Below are positions 1 through 9,451 of a DNA stretch of 64,000 nucleotides, one piece after another. The position numbers and the translations under genes are program-made. Source of the stretch: Bacteriovorax stolpii (lineage in GTDB: Bacteria; Bdellovibrionota; Bacteriovoracia; Bacteriovoracales; Bacteriovoracaceae); contig CAMASK010000002.1 of NCBI GenBank assembly GCA_945860895.1, forward strand, positions 1-64,000. The letters are read 5' to 3'. A model generated the notes under the pieces. The model saw only the letters and a program-made list of their open reading frames with translations, was not told the DNA's origin and searched no databases. Position 1 is the stretch's first letter, and every line of letters starts with the position of its first letter.

Positions 1-93
1 AACTATAATGTCGTTGGCTATATTGGGATCGCCACATCTGTAGTCGCAATTTATATTGCTTATCTCATAAAGAATAAATTCAACTTGAGATAA
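1..93 (+). CDS. C-terminal fragment of a membrane protein
   Basis: An open frame enters from the left edge and ends at a TAA at 91-93, giving 30 residues. The tail is hydrophobic (VVGYIGIATSVVAIYIAYLI) and then basic (KNKFNLR), as expected for a last transmembrane helix with a cytoplasmic end. It stops 2 nt before the start of the RarD-type gene, so the two are probably co-transcribed. The family cannot be identified from this piece. Confidence 0.55.
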   Translation, partial: NYNVVGYIGIATSVVAIYIAYLIKNKFNLR

Positions 94-95
94 AT

Positions 96-992
96 ATGTC
101 GATTTCAAAAGCACATTTCGCGACCATAGCCTCATTTTCTATGTGGGGATTATTTCCTATCTATTGGAAGATTTTTCCGGAGATCCAGGCTTGGGATTTA
201 TTTGCTCACCGTCTAGTATGGTCCTTTATCACTTTGATCATAATTCTTTCATTTAAAAAGCAAATTTCGAGTTTAAAAGATATATGGTTAAATCCAAAAG
301 TTCGCTTGATGCTGATTTGTTCAGCCATTTTAATTTCATCGAATTGGCTTTTATATATTTATGCAATCAGCATCGGACAAATTCTTGAAGCGAGCATGGG
401 CTATTTCCTTAACCCCATCATTAATGTTTTTATGGGATGGATTATTCTCAAAGAAAAAATTCGCCCTGGACAATGGCCCGCTATTATCTTGGCGATTTTT
501 GCAATTGCTTTACTAGGATATCAAAGCGGAATTCAGCATTTCCCGTGGATCGCTGTGACTCTGTCTCTAACTTTTGCGACTTATGGTCTGATTCGAAAAA
601 TGGCACATGTTGGTTCTTTGGAAGGTTTAGCTTTTGAAACTTGCATCATGATCATTCCAACGCTAATTATCTGGCATTATCAGCCATCAAATCCACTAGA
701 TGTTTTTTTCCAAATAGCTCCCTGGAAATCATTTGTTCTGACGCTCTCGGGATTAATCACTTGCGCACCATTGGTTCTTTTTGCATTCGGCGCACGTAGA
801 CTACCTTTCGGAACTCTGGGATTTCTAGGCTATCTTTCTCCAAGTTTAAAGTTTGTCTGTGGTTGGATTATTTTCAAGGAAGTCCTAAGTCCCGAAAGGC
901 TTCAAGCCTTTGGGTTGATTTGGATGGCGCTAGGCTGGTATACACTGGAATCTTTTATTAATTTTAAAAAAAACAAACTGCAGCAAATTTAG
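96..992 (+). CDS. rarD: RarD-type EamA/DMT-family permease
   Basis: The 298-residue protein has about ten hydrophobic segments arranged as two EamA repeats, the size and layout of the RarD family of inner-membrane transporters. The N-terminus (MWGLFPIYWK near residue 16) and SNWLLYIYAI near residue 80 are typical RarD signatures. The substrate of the family is not firmly known; RarD has been linked to chloramphenicol sensitivity in some proteobacteria. It follows the preceding membrane-protein fragment with a 2-nt gap and converges on oxyR, 39 nt away. The ATG at 96 is the natural start, since the protein begins directly with the first helix. Confidence 0.85.
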   Translation: MSISKAHFATIASFSMWGLFPIYWKIFPEIQAWDLFAHRLVWSFITLIIILSFKKQISSLKDIWLNPKVRLMLICSAILISSNWLLYIYAISIGQILEASMGYFLNPIINVFMGWIILKEKIRPGQWPAIILAIFAIALLGYQSGIQHFPWIAVTLSLTFATYGLIRKMAHVGSLEGLAFETCIMIIPTLIIWHYQPSNPLDVFFQIAPWKSFVLTLSGLITCAPLVLFAFGARRLPFGTLGFLGYLSPSLKFVCGWIIFKEVLSPERLQAFGLIWMALGWYTLESFINFKKNKLQQI

Positions 993-1031
993 TTTTTTGA
1001 AAATTCACGTCACACTTTTCAAACTTTTAAA

Positions 1032-1967
1032 TCATATGGGCATTATTTCCATTTTGGTAGAAACTTTTTTTAATTCCTTAGGTACATTAGCGCTGATCGT
1101 TTTAATTAAGGCTGCTTGAATGGAAGTTTTCATGGAAAGAGGTCCAGTAACAAAACTCACATCTCTGACTGGAGAATGATTTTTAAAATCCCGTAGAAGT
1201 TTTTGATCAGCTTCAGATAGATTTAAACATGCCAGATATGGCAGGACTGTAAACCCCATAGAAGACTTAACCATGTTAATCACAGTTTCCAGACTTCCAG
1301 CTTCAAAAAATAATTGCCGATCCTGATTACCCTTATTGAACTGGCAGAGTTGCAAAGCTTGGGCCCTAAGACAATGACCTTCCTTTAGCAGCCAGGCTTC
1401 TTTCAGTTGAAGCTCTTTGTCTTCAATATTTTTTTTCTTCAACAATGGATGCGCTGGTGAAAAGAAAATCTGAAATGGCTCTAGAAATAAGTGTTCCTCT
1501 TTGATTTCTTTCACTTCCAGGGGAACTGCACAGATTGCACCATCAATTTTTCCTTCTCTCAGGTAATGGATGATTTCTTGCGTTTGATACTCATAAATTT
1601 TTAATTCTACTTTAGGATAAATATCAACAAATTTCTGAATAAATAAGGGAAGAACATAGGGCGCCAATGTAGGTATCACTGCCAGAACGTACTCACCTGA
1701 GACTTCTCCTCTGAGTGATTTGGACAACTGCTCTAATTCCTGTGCCTCTTGCATTACTTTCTTTGCATGCACTAATACCTTTTTTCCCATAGGTGTTGGT
1801 ACAACCGGAGATCTACTGCGATCAAATATGATAATCTGCAGGTAATCCTCAAGCTTTTGAATTTGCATACTCAAGGTCGGCTGAGTGATAAAACATTCTC
1901 TTGCAGCTTGGGCGAAATTTCTGCAACGATCTAGTGCCAGAATATAATTTAATTGAGTTAAGGTCAT
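1032..1967 (-). CDS. oxyR: OxyR-type LysR-family peroxide sensor
   Basis: The 311-residue protein has an N-terminal LysR winged helix-turn-helix (residues 1-60, with QPTLSMQIQKLE as recognition region) and a C-terminal effector domain. The segment KEGHCLRAQALQLC places cysteines at residues 199 and 208, the same numbers as the redox pair of E. coli OxyR. A disulfide-switched H2O2 sensor is therefore well supported. It is transcribed divergently from the YdcZ-type permease gene, with only 67 nt between the starts, so it may control that gene or itself from this gap. No catalase or AhpC gene lies beside it. A bfd/bfr iron-storage pair lies 18 kb away, with no evidence of a link. Confidence 0.9.
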   Translation of the reverse strand: MTLTQLNYILALDRCRNFAQAARECFITQPTLSMQIQKLEDYLQIIIFDRSRSPVVPTPMGKKVLVHAKKVMQEAQELEQLSKSLRGEVSGEYVLAVIPTLAPYVLPLFIQKFVDIYPKVELKIYEYQTQEIIHYLREGKIDGAICAVPLEVKEIKEEHLFLEPFQIFFSPAHPLLKKKNIEDKELQLKEAWLLKEGHCLRAQALQLCQFNKGNQDRQLFFEAGSLETVINMVKSSMGFTVLPYLACLNLSEADQKLLRDFKNHSPVRDVSFVTGPLSMKTSIQAALIKTISANVPKELKKVSTKMEIMPI

Positions 1968-2034
1968 ACATTTGCCTTTAAAGGATAAAATTCTATACTC
2001 TTAATTGAAACACATCTTACTTATGAGGTCGAAT

Positions 2035-2484
2035 ATGATCTTCGGACTAATAATTTTATCCGTCTTAATTGGAACCCTCCTTCCAGTTCAAGCAGGACTT
2101 AATGCAGAGTTAACTAAAATATTACAAAATCCTTTTATGGGAGCATTCATTTCCTTTTTCACTGGAACCTTAACTCTCGGACTAATTTTACTCTTTCAAA
2201 AAGCCCCACTGGGGGACTTAAAAAGACTTGCCGGCATACCTCCTCAATATTTTTTAGGTGGAATGATGGGAGCCCTCTTTGTCGGATCTTCCATCTTTTT
2301 AATACCACGCATGGGTGCCACTGCCATGATGGCGGCTTTCGTAACTGGTCAATTATTCAGTTCAATTATCATTGATCATAATGGATGGCTGCATTTACCA
2401 GTTTATGCCATTACTCCTCAAAGAATTGCAGGTATAATTCTACTTTTCGTAGGGCTTTTATTAGTGGTAAAGAAAACCACATGA
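2035..2484 (+). CDS. YdcZ/DUF606-type DMT permease
   Basis: The protein has 149 residues and four to five transmembrane helices. The N-terminus with GTLLPVQAGLNAEL and the later FISFFTGTLTL match the DUF606/YdcZ group of small membrane proteins. I chose the ATG at 2035 because AGGTCG lies just upstream and the protein then begins directly with its first helix; a TTG at 2005 and an ATG at 2023 are in frame but add a polar tail. The stop overlaps the start of the ABC ATPase gene by four bases (ATGA), so the two are translationally coupled. Substrate unknown. Confidence 0.8.
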   Translation: MIFGLIILSVLIGTLLPVQAGLNAELTKILQNPFMGAFISFFTGTLTLGLILLFQKAPLGDLKRLAGIPPQYFLGGMMGALFVGSSIFLIPRMGATAMMAAFVTGQLFSSIIIDHNGWLHLPVYAITPQRIAGIILLFVGLLLVVKKTT

Positions 2485-3464
2485 TCAAGCTCAATCAGCT
2501 TACAAAAGTTTTTGATGCCAGGGGCATTGCAGGACTTCACTCCGTTAATTTAGAAATTCCTAAAGGAACAATCTTTGCTCTGATGGGTCCAAATGGAAGC
2601 GGTAAAACAACTTTACTAAATATCATCTCAAGAAAACTTCTACCCGATTCTGGTGATCTAGCAGTAGATGGAAAAATCCATTTTTTTGAAAAGAAAACTC
2701 CTGAACCACAATTAAATGTGCAACGTTTTTTAATGGAATCAGTTTGCGATCCGGACATTGATACTGATAAAAAACTTCAATTGTCTCGTGATATGGCCGA
2801 TATTTTTCAATTTACTTTTCAACTCAGACAAAATATTTCTCAACTCTCTCAAGGCCAGCTCCAAAAAGTCCTGATGGCCGCTGAACTGATCAATCGGCCT
2901 GATATACTCTTTCTTGATGAACCCTTCATTCACCTCGACCCAATGTCGAGAAAAGACATCCTTGACTCTCTCTTCACTTATTTAAGACAAAGAGAAGTCA
3001 CAGTGCTTTGGATCACCCACGAAAAAGATGAAGCCTTGAAGTTTTCTGACAAGATAGGACTAATTCAACACGGCAAATTTGAACAGGTCTCTCACCCCAT
3101 CGAGATTCTGCAAGAACCTAGAAATCTTTTTGTCGCCCAATATTTCGGGCATCAAAATTTCATTAAAGTTTCTGGTCAAAATAATGTATGGACGACTCCT
3201 TGGGGAGAAATTTCATTCTCTCTTTCTGGGCTGGAAGGATATTTGGTTGTACCTCCAGCGGCCTGGAAAATTGATGAAAACTCACCTTTTGAAGGATTCG
3301 TGTCTCGCCATTTTCCTCAGTATTTTTCCTACGAAATCGAAATGGAAGTTTCTGATAAACGCTATAAGATTTCTTTATCTTTAAATTCACACAAAAATAT
3401 TAAGCTTGGACAAAAACTTAAAGTTTCACCAGAGCTTAGTCAGTGTTTCGTTATTCCTCTCTAA
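2481..3464 (+). CDS. Orphan ABC transporter ATP-binding protein
   Basis: This 327-residue cytoplasmic ATPase has Walker A (GPNGSGKTT), an ABC signature with Gln in place of the second Gly (LSQGQ), Walker B (ILFLDEP), a D-loop and an H-loop (ITHEKDE). After residue about 240 comes a C-terminal extension of roughly 90 residues that could be a TOBE-like domain, as in importer ATPases of the PotA/FbpC type. No ABC permease or binding protein lies nearby. The only partner is the YdcZ-type permease whose stop overlaps this start (ATGA). Whether the ATPase energises that small permease or serves a permease elsewhere cannot be decided. Confidence 0.85.
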   Translation: MIKLNQLTKVFDARGIAGLHSVNLEIPKGTIFALMGPNGSGKTTLLNIISRKLLPDSGDLAVDGKIHFFEKKTPEPQLNVQRFLMESVCDPDIDTDKKLQLSRDMADIFQFTFQLRQNISQLSQGQLQKVLMAAELINRPDILFLDEPFIHLDPMSRKDILDSLFTYLRQREVTVLWITHEKDEALKFSDKIGLIQHGKFEQVSHPIEILQEPRNLFVAQYFGHQNFIKVSGQNNVWTTPWGEISFSLSGLEGYLVVPPAAWKIDENSPFEGFVSRHFPQYFSYEIEMEVSDKRYKISLSLNSHKNIKLGQKLKVSPELSQCFVIPL

Positions 3465-3550
3465 TTAGCCCATTAAATTCAATACGTTAGCAACCTTTCA
3501 ATTCATGAACAAATCTAGTCTTAACCAGCTAGTTATGGTAGTTATTCGCC

Positions 3551-4456
3551 ATGGCCGTAACCTATTTTGATAAAGACAATTACCAGCGCAAGCCAGAGTG
3601 GCTTAAAGTTAAATTACCTCAGGGTGATGACTTTAAAGATATTCGAAATAATCTGCGCGAAAAAGGTCTCGCTACAGTTTGTGAGGAGGCCAAATGTCCG
3701 AACATTTCTGAATGCTGGAGTGCTCGGACTGCGACTGTGATGATTCTGGGTGATACCTGTACTCGCGCCTGCAAGTTCTGCAATGTTAAAACCGGCAACC
3801 CCAAAGGTTTTTTAAATCCTGAAGAAATTCAAAATACATCAAACATGGTGAAGATCATGAGTCTTCGTTATGTGGTGATCACTTCAGTTGATCGTGATGA
3901 TCTTCCAGATCATGGTGCGGGACATTTTGCAGCAGTCATCAAAAAAGTAAATGAGGATCATCCTAAAACTAAGGTTGAAGTCTTGATTCCTGATTTTGAT
4001 GGGAAGGAAGAACGCATGCATACCCTGGCCCAGGCCAAGCCATATGTAATTGCGCAAAATATAGAAACTGTAAAACGACTGACTCACCCCGTGAGAGATC
4101 CGCGCGCTGGTTATGAAAAGACTTTAAACTGTTTAAAATTTTATAAAGATAATTATCCTCATATTCAGACTAAAACTTCACTCATGGTGGGTTTAGGTGA
4201 AACCTGGACCGAAATTCAGGAAGCCTTGGAAGATATTCGCCGGGCAGATGTTGATATCGTGACTTTTGGTCAATATCTTCAACCAACAAAACGTCACCTT
4301 GATGTTAAACGATTTTATTCTCCAGAAGAGTTTGATGAGCTTAAACGTATGGCCCTCAAGCTTGGTTTTAAATTTGTGGCATCAGGTCCTTTAGTCAGAA
4401 GCTCATATAAAGCTGGCGACTTTCTGGACTATATTGAAGCCCAATCTCAAGTATGA
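3551..4456 (+). CDS. lipA: Lipoyl synthase
   Basis: This is a radical SAM enzyme that inserts two sulfur atoms into protein-bound octanoyl groups to form lipoyl cofactor. The 301-residue protein shows both [4Fe-4S] sites: the LipA-specific auxiliary cluster (CEEAKCPNISEC) and the radical SAM CxxxCxxC (CTRACKFC). It also has the C-terminal RSS(Y) motif (VRSSYKAGDF), whose serine ligates the auxiliary cluster. Length and motif order are standard. The ATG at 3551 gives a usual N-terminus. The stop overlaps the lipB start by four bases, so the whole endogenous lipoylation route (LipB then LipA) is made from one mRNA. Confidence 0.97.
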   Translation: MAVTYFDKDNYQRKPEWLKVKLPQGDDFKDIRNNLREKGLATVCEEAKCPNISECWSARTATVMILGDTCTRACKFCNVKTGNPKGFLNPEEIQNTSNMVKIMSLRYVVITSVDRDDLPDHGAGHFAAVIKKVNEDHPKTKVEVLIPDFDGKEERMHTLAQAKPYVIAQNIETVKRLTHPVRDPRAGYEKTLNCLKFYKDNYPHIQTKTSLMVGLGETWTEIQEALEDIRRADVDIVTFGQYLQPTKRHLDVKRFYSPEEFDELKRMALKLGFKFVASGPLVRSSYKAGDFLDYIEAQSQV

Positions 4457-5193
4457 ATTCGTCTCTTATAAATGAATCAACCTTAAATGAATTTGGCCTT
4501 ACGAGTAGTAATATTTCACAACTCAATGAGAGAACTTTACTGGTTAAGAAATTCAATTGGGATTATACACAGGCCCATCAATTTCAAAGATACTGTTTAT
4601 CACTTCTGAACGAACATCCAAATCAGCGGATCATCATTTGTTGCAATCATCCTCGGGTCTTTACTAATGGCCGTGGACTACAGCGCCCACGTAAAGGTGA
4701 AGTGCTGAGCCTTGTAGAGTTTGATTCTCGCAATGCCGCTCGTTTACCATATCCATTTCATCAAATTGAGCGCGGAGGTGGATTAACCTTCCATCATCCA
4801 GGACAATTCATCATCTACCCGATCCTTAAATTAAATCCTAAAACACTTTCACTCTCATCTATGATTGATGATCTTTTCAACTTCTCTATTTCTGTTTTAA
4901 AGGAATGGGGTCTTAATGGAATTAATCATGAGAATAAGCTTCTGGGTCTTTGGTCTGGAGAAAAGAAGTTAGCTTCAATGGGCATAGCTATTGAAAAACT
5001 CACGACCTTTCATGGAATGGCGTTAAATTTCTATCGGGATGAAGAATTTAAAAATGCACTTCACCTGATAAATCCCTGTGGCCTTAATGCACAAACATAT
5101 ACTTCAGTAGAAGAATTAATGAACCTTGAAAATAAAACGTTAGAGAACTTTACTGATAGCTTTATCGGGAGACTGACTGATGCCTGGAAATAG
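4453..5193 (+). CDS. lipB: Octanoyl-[acyl-carrier-protein]:protein octanoyltransferase
   Basis: LipB moves octanoyl from ACP onto lipoyl domains, the step before LipA. The 246-residue protein has the family motif RGGGLTFHHPGQ, where most homologues have TYHGPGQ, the catalytic lysine region (GEKKLASMGIAI followed by FHGMALN), and the acyl-accepting cysteine in NPCGLN. The first 28 or so residues extend beyond the usual LipB start, yet the ATGA overlap with lipA supports the chosen ATG. The gene overlaps aroC by 14 nt. The HHPGQ variant is unusual but the catalytic Lys and Cys are both present, so an active enzyme is likely. Confidence 0.93.
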   Translation: MNSSLINESTLNEFGLTSSNISQLNERTLLVKKFNWDYTQAHQFQRYCLSLLNEHPNQRIIICCNHPRVFTNGRGLQRPRKGEVLSLVEFDSRNAARLPYPFHQIERGGGLTFHHPGQFIIYPILKLNPKTLSLSSMIDDLFNFSISVLKEWGLNGINHENKLLGLWSGEKKLASMGIAIEKLTTFHGMALNFYRDEEFKNALHLINPCGLNAQTYTSVEELMNLENKTLENFTDSFIGRLTDAWK

Positions 5194-6181
5194 TTTTGGC
5201 AAAATGCTGACAATCACGACGTTCGGAGAATCACACGGTGAAGCTCTTGGAGTGGTTATCGATGGTCTTCCTGGTAATCTTTTGGTTAATCTGGATGATC
5301 TTAAAGCTGAACTGAGAAGACGGGCACCAGGACAACATGCTGTTCATACTGCACGTAAAGAAGAAGACGTTCCAGAAATTTTATCAGGAGTTTTTGAGAA
5401 CAAAACCTTGGGAACCCCAGTTACTGTAATTGTGCGAAATACAAATCAAAAAAGTGAAGATTATCTAAAACTAAAAGACAGTTATCGTCCTGGTCATGCT
5501 GACAAAACAACGCTAATAAAATACGGAATCCGTGACCATCGAGGAGGCGGAAGAGCTTCCGGCCGTGAAACCGTCTCCCGGGTAATCGCTGGATATTTTG
5601 CTGGTCTAGTTATTCCTAACGTAAGTACCTACGCATACATCGAACAAGTAGGCCCATATAAGTTAAAGACAGTGCCGAAAGATCACAAAGTTGATCGTGG
5701 TGAAATAAATATTCCTGATCCGCAAATGAGTGCCGAGGTTATTAGTTTTCTCGAAGAGTGCAAAAATAACGGGGAATCGGCCGGTGGTATAGTAGCTGTT
5801 TCTATTATAAATTGTCCTGTTGGTTTAGGCGAACCAGTCTTTGATAAATTAAAGGCTGATCTAGCAAAGGCTATGCTTTCACTTCCCGCTTGTGTAGCAT
5901 TTAGCTTAGGTGAAGGATTTAACTTTGCTCATCTTCTTGGAAGTCAGATTTCAACTCAACCTGAAGCATTTGGTGGAATTGAAGGTGGAATCACTAACGG
6001 TGGACCAATAAGTTTCAAAATTGCCTTTAAAGCACCTTCAACTATTGGAGAAAAGGCCAAAGAAGGACGACACGATCCGTGTGTACTCCCAAGAGTTGTA
6101 CCCGTAGTTGAGGCCATGACCAAATTAGTTATTGCCGATTATTTTTTACGCCAACAGGCTTACGAGAGTTTTCTTCCTTAA
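5180..6181 (+). CDS. aroC: Chorismate synthase
   Basis: AroC makes chorismate from EPSP with reduced FMN, the last shared step to aromatic amino acids. Family signatures are present in order: FGESHGEALG near residue 12, RPGHADKT near 106, and RGGGRASGRETVSRV near 125. At 333 residues it is slightly shorter than the usual 350-360. The start lies inside lipB (14-nt overlap), which suggests coupled translation. The 3' end runs 53 nt into the oppositely oriented sulfatase gene, so the two mRNAs would be complementary there. Confidence 0.96.
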   Translation: MPGNSFGKMLTITTFGESHGEALGVVIDGLPGNLLVNLDDLKAELRRRAPGQHAVHTARKEEDVPEILSGVFENKTLGTPVTVIVRNTNQKSEDYLKLKDSYRPGHADKTTLIKYGIRDHRGGGRASGRETVSRVIAGYFAGLVIPNVSTYAYIEQVGPYKLKTVPKDHKVDRGEINIPDPQMSAEVISFLEECKNNGESAGGIVAVSIINCPVGLGEPVFDKLKADLAKAMLSLPACVAFSLGEGFNFAHLLGSQISTQPEAFGGIEGGITNGGPISFKIAFKAPSTIGEKAKEGRHDPCVLPRVVPVVEAMTKLVIADYFLRQQAYESFLP

Positions 6182-8195
6182 GATAATAATCCGTCAACCC
6201 AATAAGACTCTCTGCTCGTCTTTTCATTTTTGCAGCTTCAGCTGATATCGGTAATTCTTTTAACTGCTGAGTTACTTTATTTTCCCAACTCCAGAATATT
6301 TTATGATGAAATGCTCCCGTCTCATCAGCAAAAAGACCTGAACTATTAAGGGAGAGGCCTTTTTCATTTATAAGGTCTTCACCCAATTTCAGATATTCTT
6401 GATTTGATAGTGTAAGGTTATAAAGAGTTGGAAAAATATCTTCGTGAGAACCAAAATTTTCACTATCTACTTTGTTTGGTTTAATTCGATCAGGAATTGA
6501 AAGATAAAAAGGAATGGCAAATCTTTTAAATTCTTCATCAAGCCCCACTCCTTTAGCAATCCAAAAACTATGGTCACCGGTCAAGGCAACGACCACTTTG
6601 TCGTTAAGAGCAGTTGTTTTAATTTTGCTTAAAAACTCCCCCATCTTTTGATTTGAATATTGCAGTCCCATAAATCTTTTTCTGGCGATTTCTTCACCAA
6701 TTGTAACCTTATCCAGAATATTTCTATTCATTTCCATCGGAAGCACATTATAGGAAGAAGGAAACGCAAAAGGCGGATGATTTGAAGTGGTTAAAACTAA
6801 GAAAAACTGAGGCTTTGTTGCCGTCCTGAGTTGTTCCTCAATAAATAAATAAAGATATTCATCAAATACTCCCCACTCATTGCCCAAATCCTTGGCTTCA
6901 ATATTATTAAGCTCCGGCATTGTTTCTTTAATTTCATCCGCACCCCAAAGATAATCATAACCCTGCACAGATAAATATTTTCCAAGATCTCTCCAGCCTA
7001 ACTTCCCTCCATAGAGGAAGTGAGTATCATAGCCGGCTTTCTGGTAAGGCAAATGACCAGAAATTTGAAGCTTTGTTCGCATAAAATCTGATTCTGATAA
7101 AAATCGGGCGCCGGGACGAATGACTTGAGAAGTAGCAACGGAGACCATACTCCCGATAGTTCCATTTTCAGCAGAAAGGAAATTTTTAAAGAGAATTCCC
7201 TGTTTAAAATGTTCATCCAGAGCTCCCAGAATATTAAACGACTCAGAGTGCTGATTATTCCAATAGGAGCCAAAACTCTCCATAACTACCAGTACAACAT
7301 GAGGAGGATTCTTTTCAAGAGCGGGATTAAGCGGAGTTGTCGCTTTCAAGCTTTCGATCAAAGTTGATTTTAACGGCTTTTCCGGGAAAGCTATTTGAAA
7401 AGCCTCTTCCCAATTTTTAAAACCATAACTTGAAAGATAATTTACATTCGTATTACCAAATTTTTTTCTAATCTTAAGTGCCCGATTTAAAGTCAAAGCA
7501 CCGTTCAAAGATAATTTATTAATAAATTCATTTGAGCTCATATGAGCATCTTCAATTGATAATGGTAATCTTCCAAAATTACCTCTGGCAAAAAGCGCCA
7601 ACAATACGATTCCTAATAGAAACGAGCTAATGACTTTAAAATCAAATTTTTTTGTCTCTAAATCAAAGTCATAATGAGAAAACATAAATTTTATGAGTTT
7701 GATAAAGGCATAGTGGCAGATAAAGATAACTGACAGCCATAAAGGAAGATTATAGTTTTTCCAGATTGAAGTCAGTAAGGCAATGGTATCATCTTCAAAA
7801 AAACCAAAGAACAGTATATTGAGATGATCCTGAAAATAGGAATAGAAGCCATAGTCACAAATGTAGAGCCAGATTAAAAAGATGTAACCAAATAAAAGAC
7901 TACTCAAGACTAAAGTGCGGACACTTTTGATGGTGTACTTCCCCGGAACAAAGTAACCCAAATTCATGACGATAAAGGGGAAAATATTAATGTAAGCCAA
8001 AGGTATAAGATCAAATCTCAGACCAAGAAAAAGAGCGGCTTTTAAGGCCGGAATATCGCTTTGAATCTCTGACCAATCACCAAATATAAAAATAAAGGCG
8101 AACCGGGCCATAGTCATCAATGTAAGCATGATGACAAAAAGCAGTAATTGATTTTTAATCCAGCGCCAGTAATAGTGCTTAAAAGAAAGATTCAT
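6129..8195 (-). CDS. Membrane sulfatase-fold enzyme, LTA synthase/phosphoglycerol transferase-like
   Basis: The 688-residue protein has about five N-terminal transmembrane helices (to roughly residue 215) and a large periplasmic alkaline-phosphatase/sulfatase-fold domain. The domain shows the first metal site (VVLVVMESFGSYW), the presumed catalytic threonine in ENGTIGSM, and the second metal site (ALTGDHSFW). This is the LtaS/MdoB/OpgB-like architecture, which transfers phosphoglycerol or phosphoethanolamine groups onto envelope glycans or lipids. The exact acceptor is unknown. Its 3' end overlaps aroC convergently by 53 nt. Confidence 0.85.
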   Translation of the reverse strand: MNLSFKHYYWRWIKNQLLLFVIMLTLMTMARFAFIFIFGDWSEIQSDIPALKAALFLGLRFDLIPLAYINIFPFIVMNLGYFVPGKYTIKSVRTLVLSSLLFGYIFLIWLYICDYGFYSYFQDHLNILFFGFFEDDTIALLTSIWKNYNLPLWLSVIFICHYAFIKLIKFMFSHYDFDLETKKFDFKVISSFLLGIVLLALFARGNFGRLPLSIEDAHMSSNEFINKLSLNGALTLNRALKIRKKFGNTNVNYLSSYGFKNWEEAFQIAFPEKPLKSTLIESLKATTPLNPALEKNPPHVVLVVMESFGSYWNNQHSESFNILGALDEHFKQGILFKNFLSAENGTIGSMVSVATSQVIRPGARFLSESDFMRTKLQISGHLPYQKAGYDTHFLYGGKLGWRDLGKYLSVQGYDYLWGADEIKETMPELNNIEAKDLGNEWGVFDEYLYLFIEEQLRTATKPQFFLVLTTSNHPPFAFPSSYNVLPMEMNRNILDKVTIGEEIARKRFMGLQYSNQKMGEFLSKIKTTALNDKVVVALTGDHSFWIAKGVGLDEEFKRFAIPFYLSIPDRIKPNKVDSENFGSHEDIFPTLYNLTLSNQEYLKLGEDLINEKGLSLNSSGLFADETGAFHHKIFWSWENKVTQQLKELPISAEAAKMKRRAESLIGLTDYYLKEENSRKPVGVKNNRQ

Positions 8196-8229
8196 AAAAT
8201 GACCTCAGTTTAGGAGATCATACCAATTA

Positions 8230-9324
8230 TTATTCAGACTGGTTACCAAACATTAGATTCCTCTCAAAATCTTCTGGTTTACTGGCGTTGCCTTTAGCCT
8301 CTTCCATAGAAATCAATTTATCCCGGTAGAGCTGGGTAATATGTTGATCAAAACTCTGTGCACCCGAGGTATTCTTTCCCTTCTCAATATACATATAGAT
8401 TTCTTTGGTCTTTGCTGGGTCTAAAATTGATTCCTTTATTCCGGGATTATTAATCATGATTTCCTGAGCGACGATTCGACCTTTTCCGTCAGCACTTTTG
8501 AGGAGTCGCTGCGAAACAGTGGCATGCAAATTGTCTGCAATACGAACTCGGACAACGCTTTGCTCTTCCGGTGGAAACATGGAGATGAGTCGGCCAATAG
8601 TACTCAAGGCATCTGTGGTATGAACTGTACCAAATACCAAATGGCCCGTTTCAGCAGCCTTCAAGGCAATAGAAATAGTCTCAGCATCCCGCATTTCTCC
8701 AATCAATATAATGTCTGGATCTTGTCTCAATGCAGACCTAAGTGCTGAACCAAAATCATTTGTGTCGGCACCGATCTCACGCTGAGTGATTCTTGCTTTG
8801 ATAGGATTGTGGACGTATTCAACAGGATCTTCCAAAGTCAAAATGTGAACGGCTGAAGTGCGATTGATATAATTAATCATCGCTGCGAGTGTGGAACTTT
8901 TACCTGAACCAGTGGCACCAGTCACTAGCACTAAACCAGAGTTAGCAACAGCAATTTTATTAATAACTGGAGGAAGTTTTAATTCTTCAGTGGTGGGGAT
9001 TTTATCGCTTATAAGACGAAGAATCAGGCCCATTTTTCCCTGGTAGCGCATGAGATTGTAGCGAACTCGGCATATTTGAGGAATTGAAAAAGATCCATCA
9101 TACTCCTTGATGGTATCAAGACGTTTTAAAATTTCTGCGTCTTTAATCATGAATGAACAACAGAGCTGTAAATCTGCAGATGTCAGGGGATCAAGTTTCA
9201 CTGACACCAAATCGCCTCTAACTCTAAAGCAAGGCTTTTCATCAGTTCTTAAATGGATATCACTTACACCTGCCAAAGAGGCAGATTTAATGAGATTAAT
9301 GAATGCTTCTTTAGTGAGTGCCAT
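8230..9324 (-). CDS. pilT: PilT-type pilus retraction ATPase
   Basis: This is a cytoplasmic hexameric secretion ATPase of the GspE/PilT superfamily, expected to depolymerise type IV pili. The 364-residue protein carries Walker A (GATGSGKSS), the Asp box (ILTLEDPVEY), Walker B (IILIGEMRDAETI) and the His box (GHLVFGTVHTTDA). It lacks the extra N-terminal domain of PilB. The N-terminus SDIHLRTDEKPCFRVRGD is the PilT-style PAS-like domain. The AIRNLIRE-type retraction motif of classical PilT is not obvious (IREMIRN-like text is replaced by TKEIYMYIEKGK), so this may be a PilT paralogue such as PilT2/PilU. No other pilus gene is adjacent. Confidence 0.88.
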   Translation of the reverse strand: MALTKEAFINLIKSASLAGVSDIHLRTDEKPCFRVRGDLVSVKLDPLTSADLQLCCSFMIKDAEILKRLDTIKEYDGSFSIPQICRVRYNLMRYQGKMGLILRLISDKIPTTEELKLPPVINKIAVANSGLVLVTGATGSGKSSTLAAMINYINRTSAVHILTLEDPVEYVHNPIKARITQREIGADTNDFGSALRSALRQDPDIILIGEMRDAETISIALKAAETGHLVFGTVHTTDALSTIGRLISMFPPEEQSVVRVRIADNLHATVSQRLLKSADGKGRIVAQEIMINNPGIKESILDPAKTKEIYMYIEKGKNTSGAQSFDQHITQLYRDKLISMEEAKGNASKPEDFERNLMFGNQSE

Positions 9325-9436
9325 ACTATCCAGTCCTGGTTAATAATTTCGAATTCTTTATCGTCTTAAACGAGCATAAGTTTAAGATAAAAGGCATAAC
9401 CGACTGGTCATCTCAAGTGAATTTCTTATTAACTTA

Positions 9437-9444
9437 TCCGATAA
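9437..9444 (+). promoter_or_regulatory. CCGATAA-type -10 box just before the clsB-like gene
   Basis: TCCGATAA lies only 7 nt upstream of the ATG at 9452. A TGAA at 9418-9421 sits exactly 15 nt upstream, close to the TAAA-N15-GCCGATAA consensus of sigma-28 (FliA) promoters. The box is also part of an imperfect palindrome (CTTATC-C-GATAAG). If used, transcription would start at or next to the ATG, giving a leaderless mRNA; no Shine-Dalgarno sequence is visible for that ATG. The promoter class is inference. Confidence 0.35.
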
Positions 9445-9451
9445 GCAAACT

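Noticed and set aside
6129-6181. aroC and the sulfatase gene overlapping as a sign of a wrong annotation
   Set aside because: Both C-terminal ends are normal in composition and no earlier stop is available, so a real convergent overlap of 53 nt is accepted.
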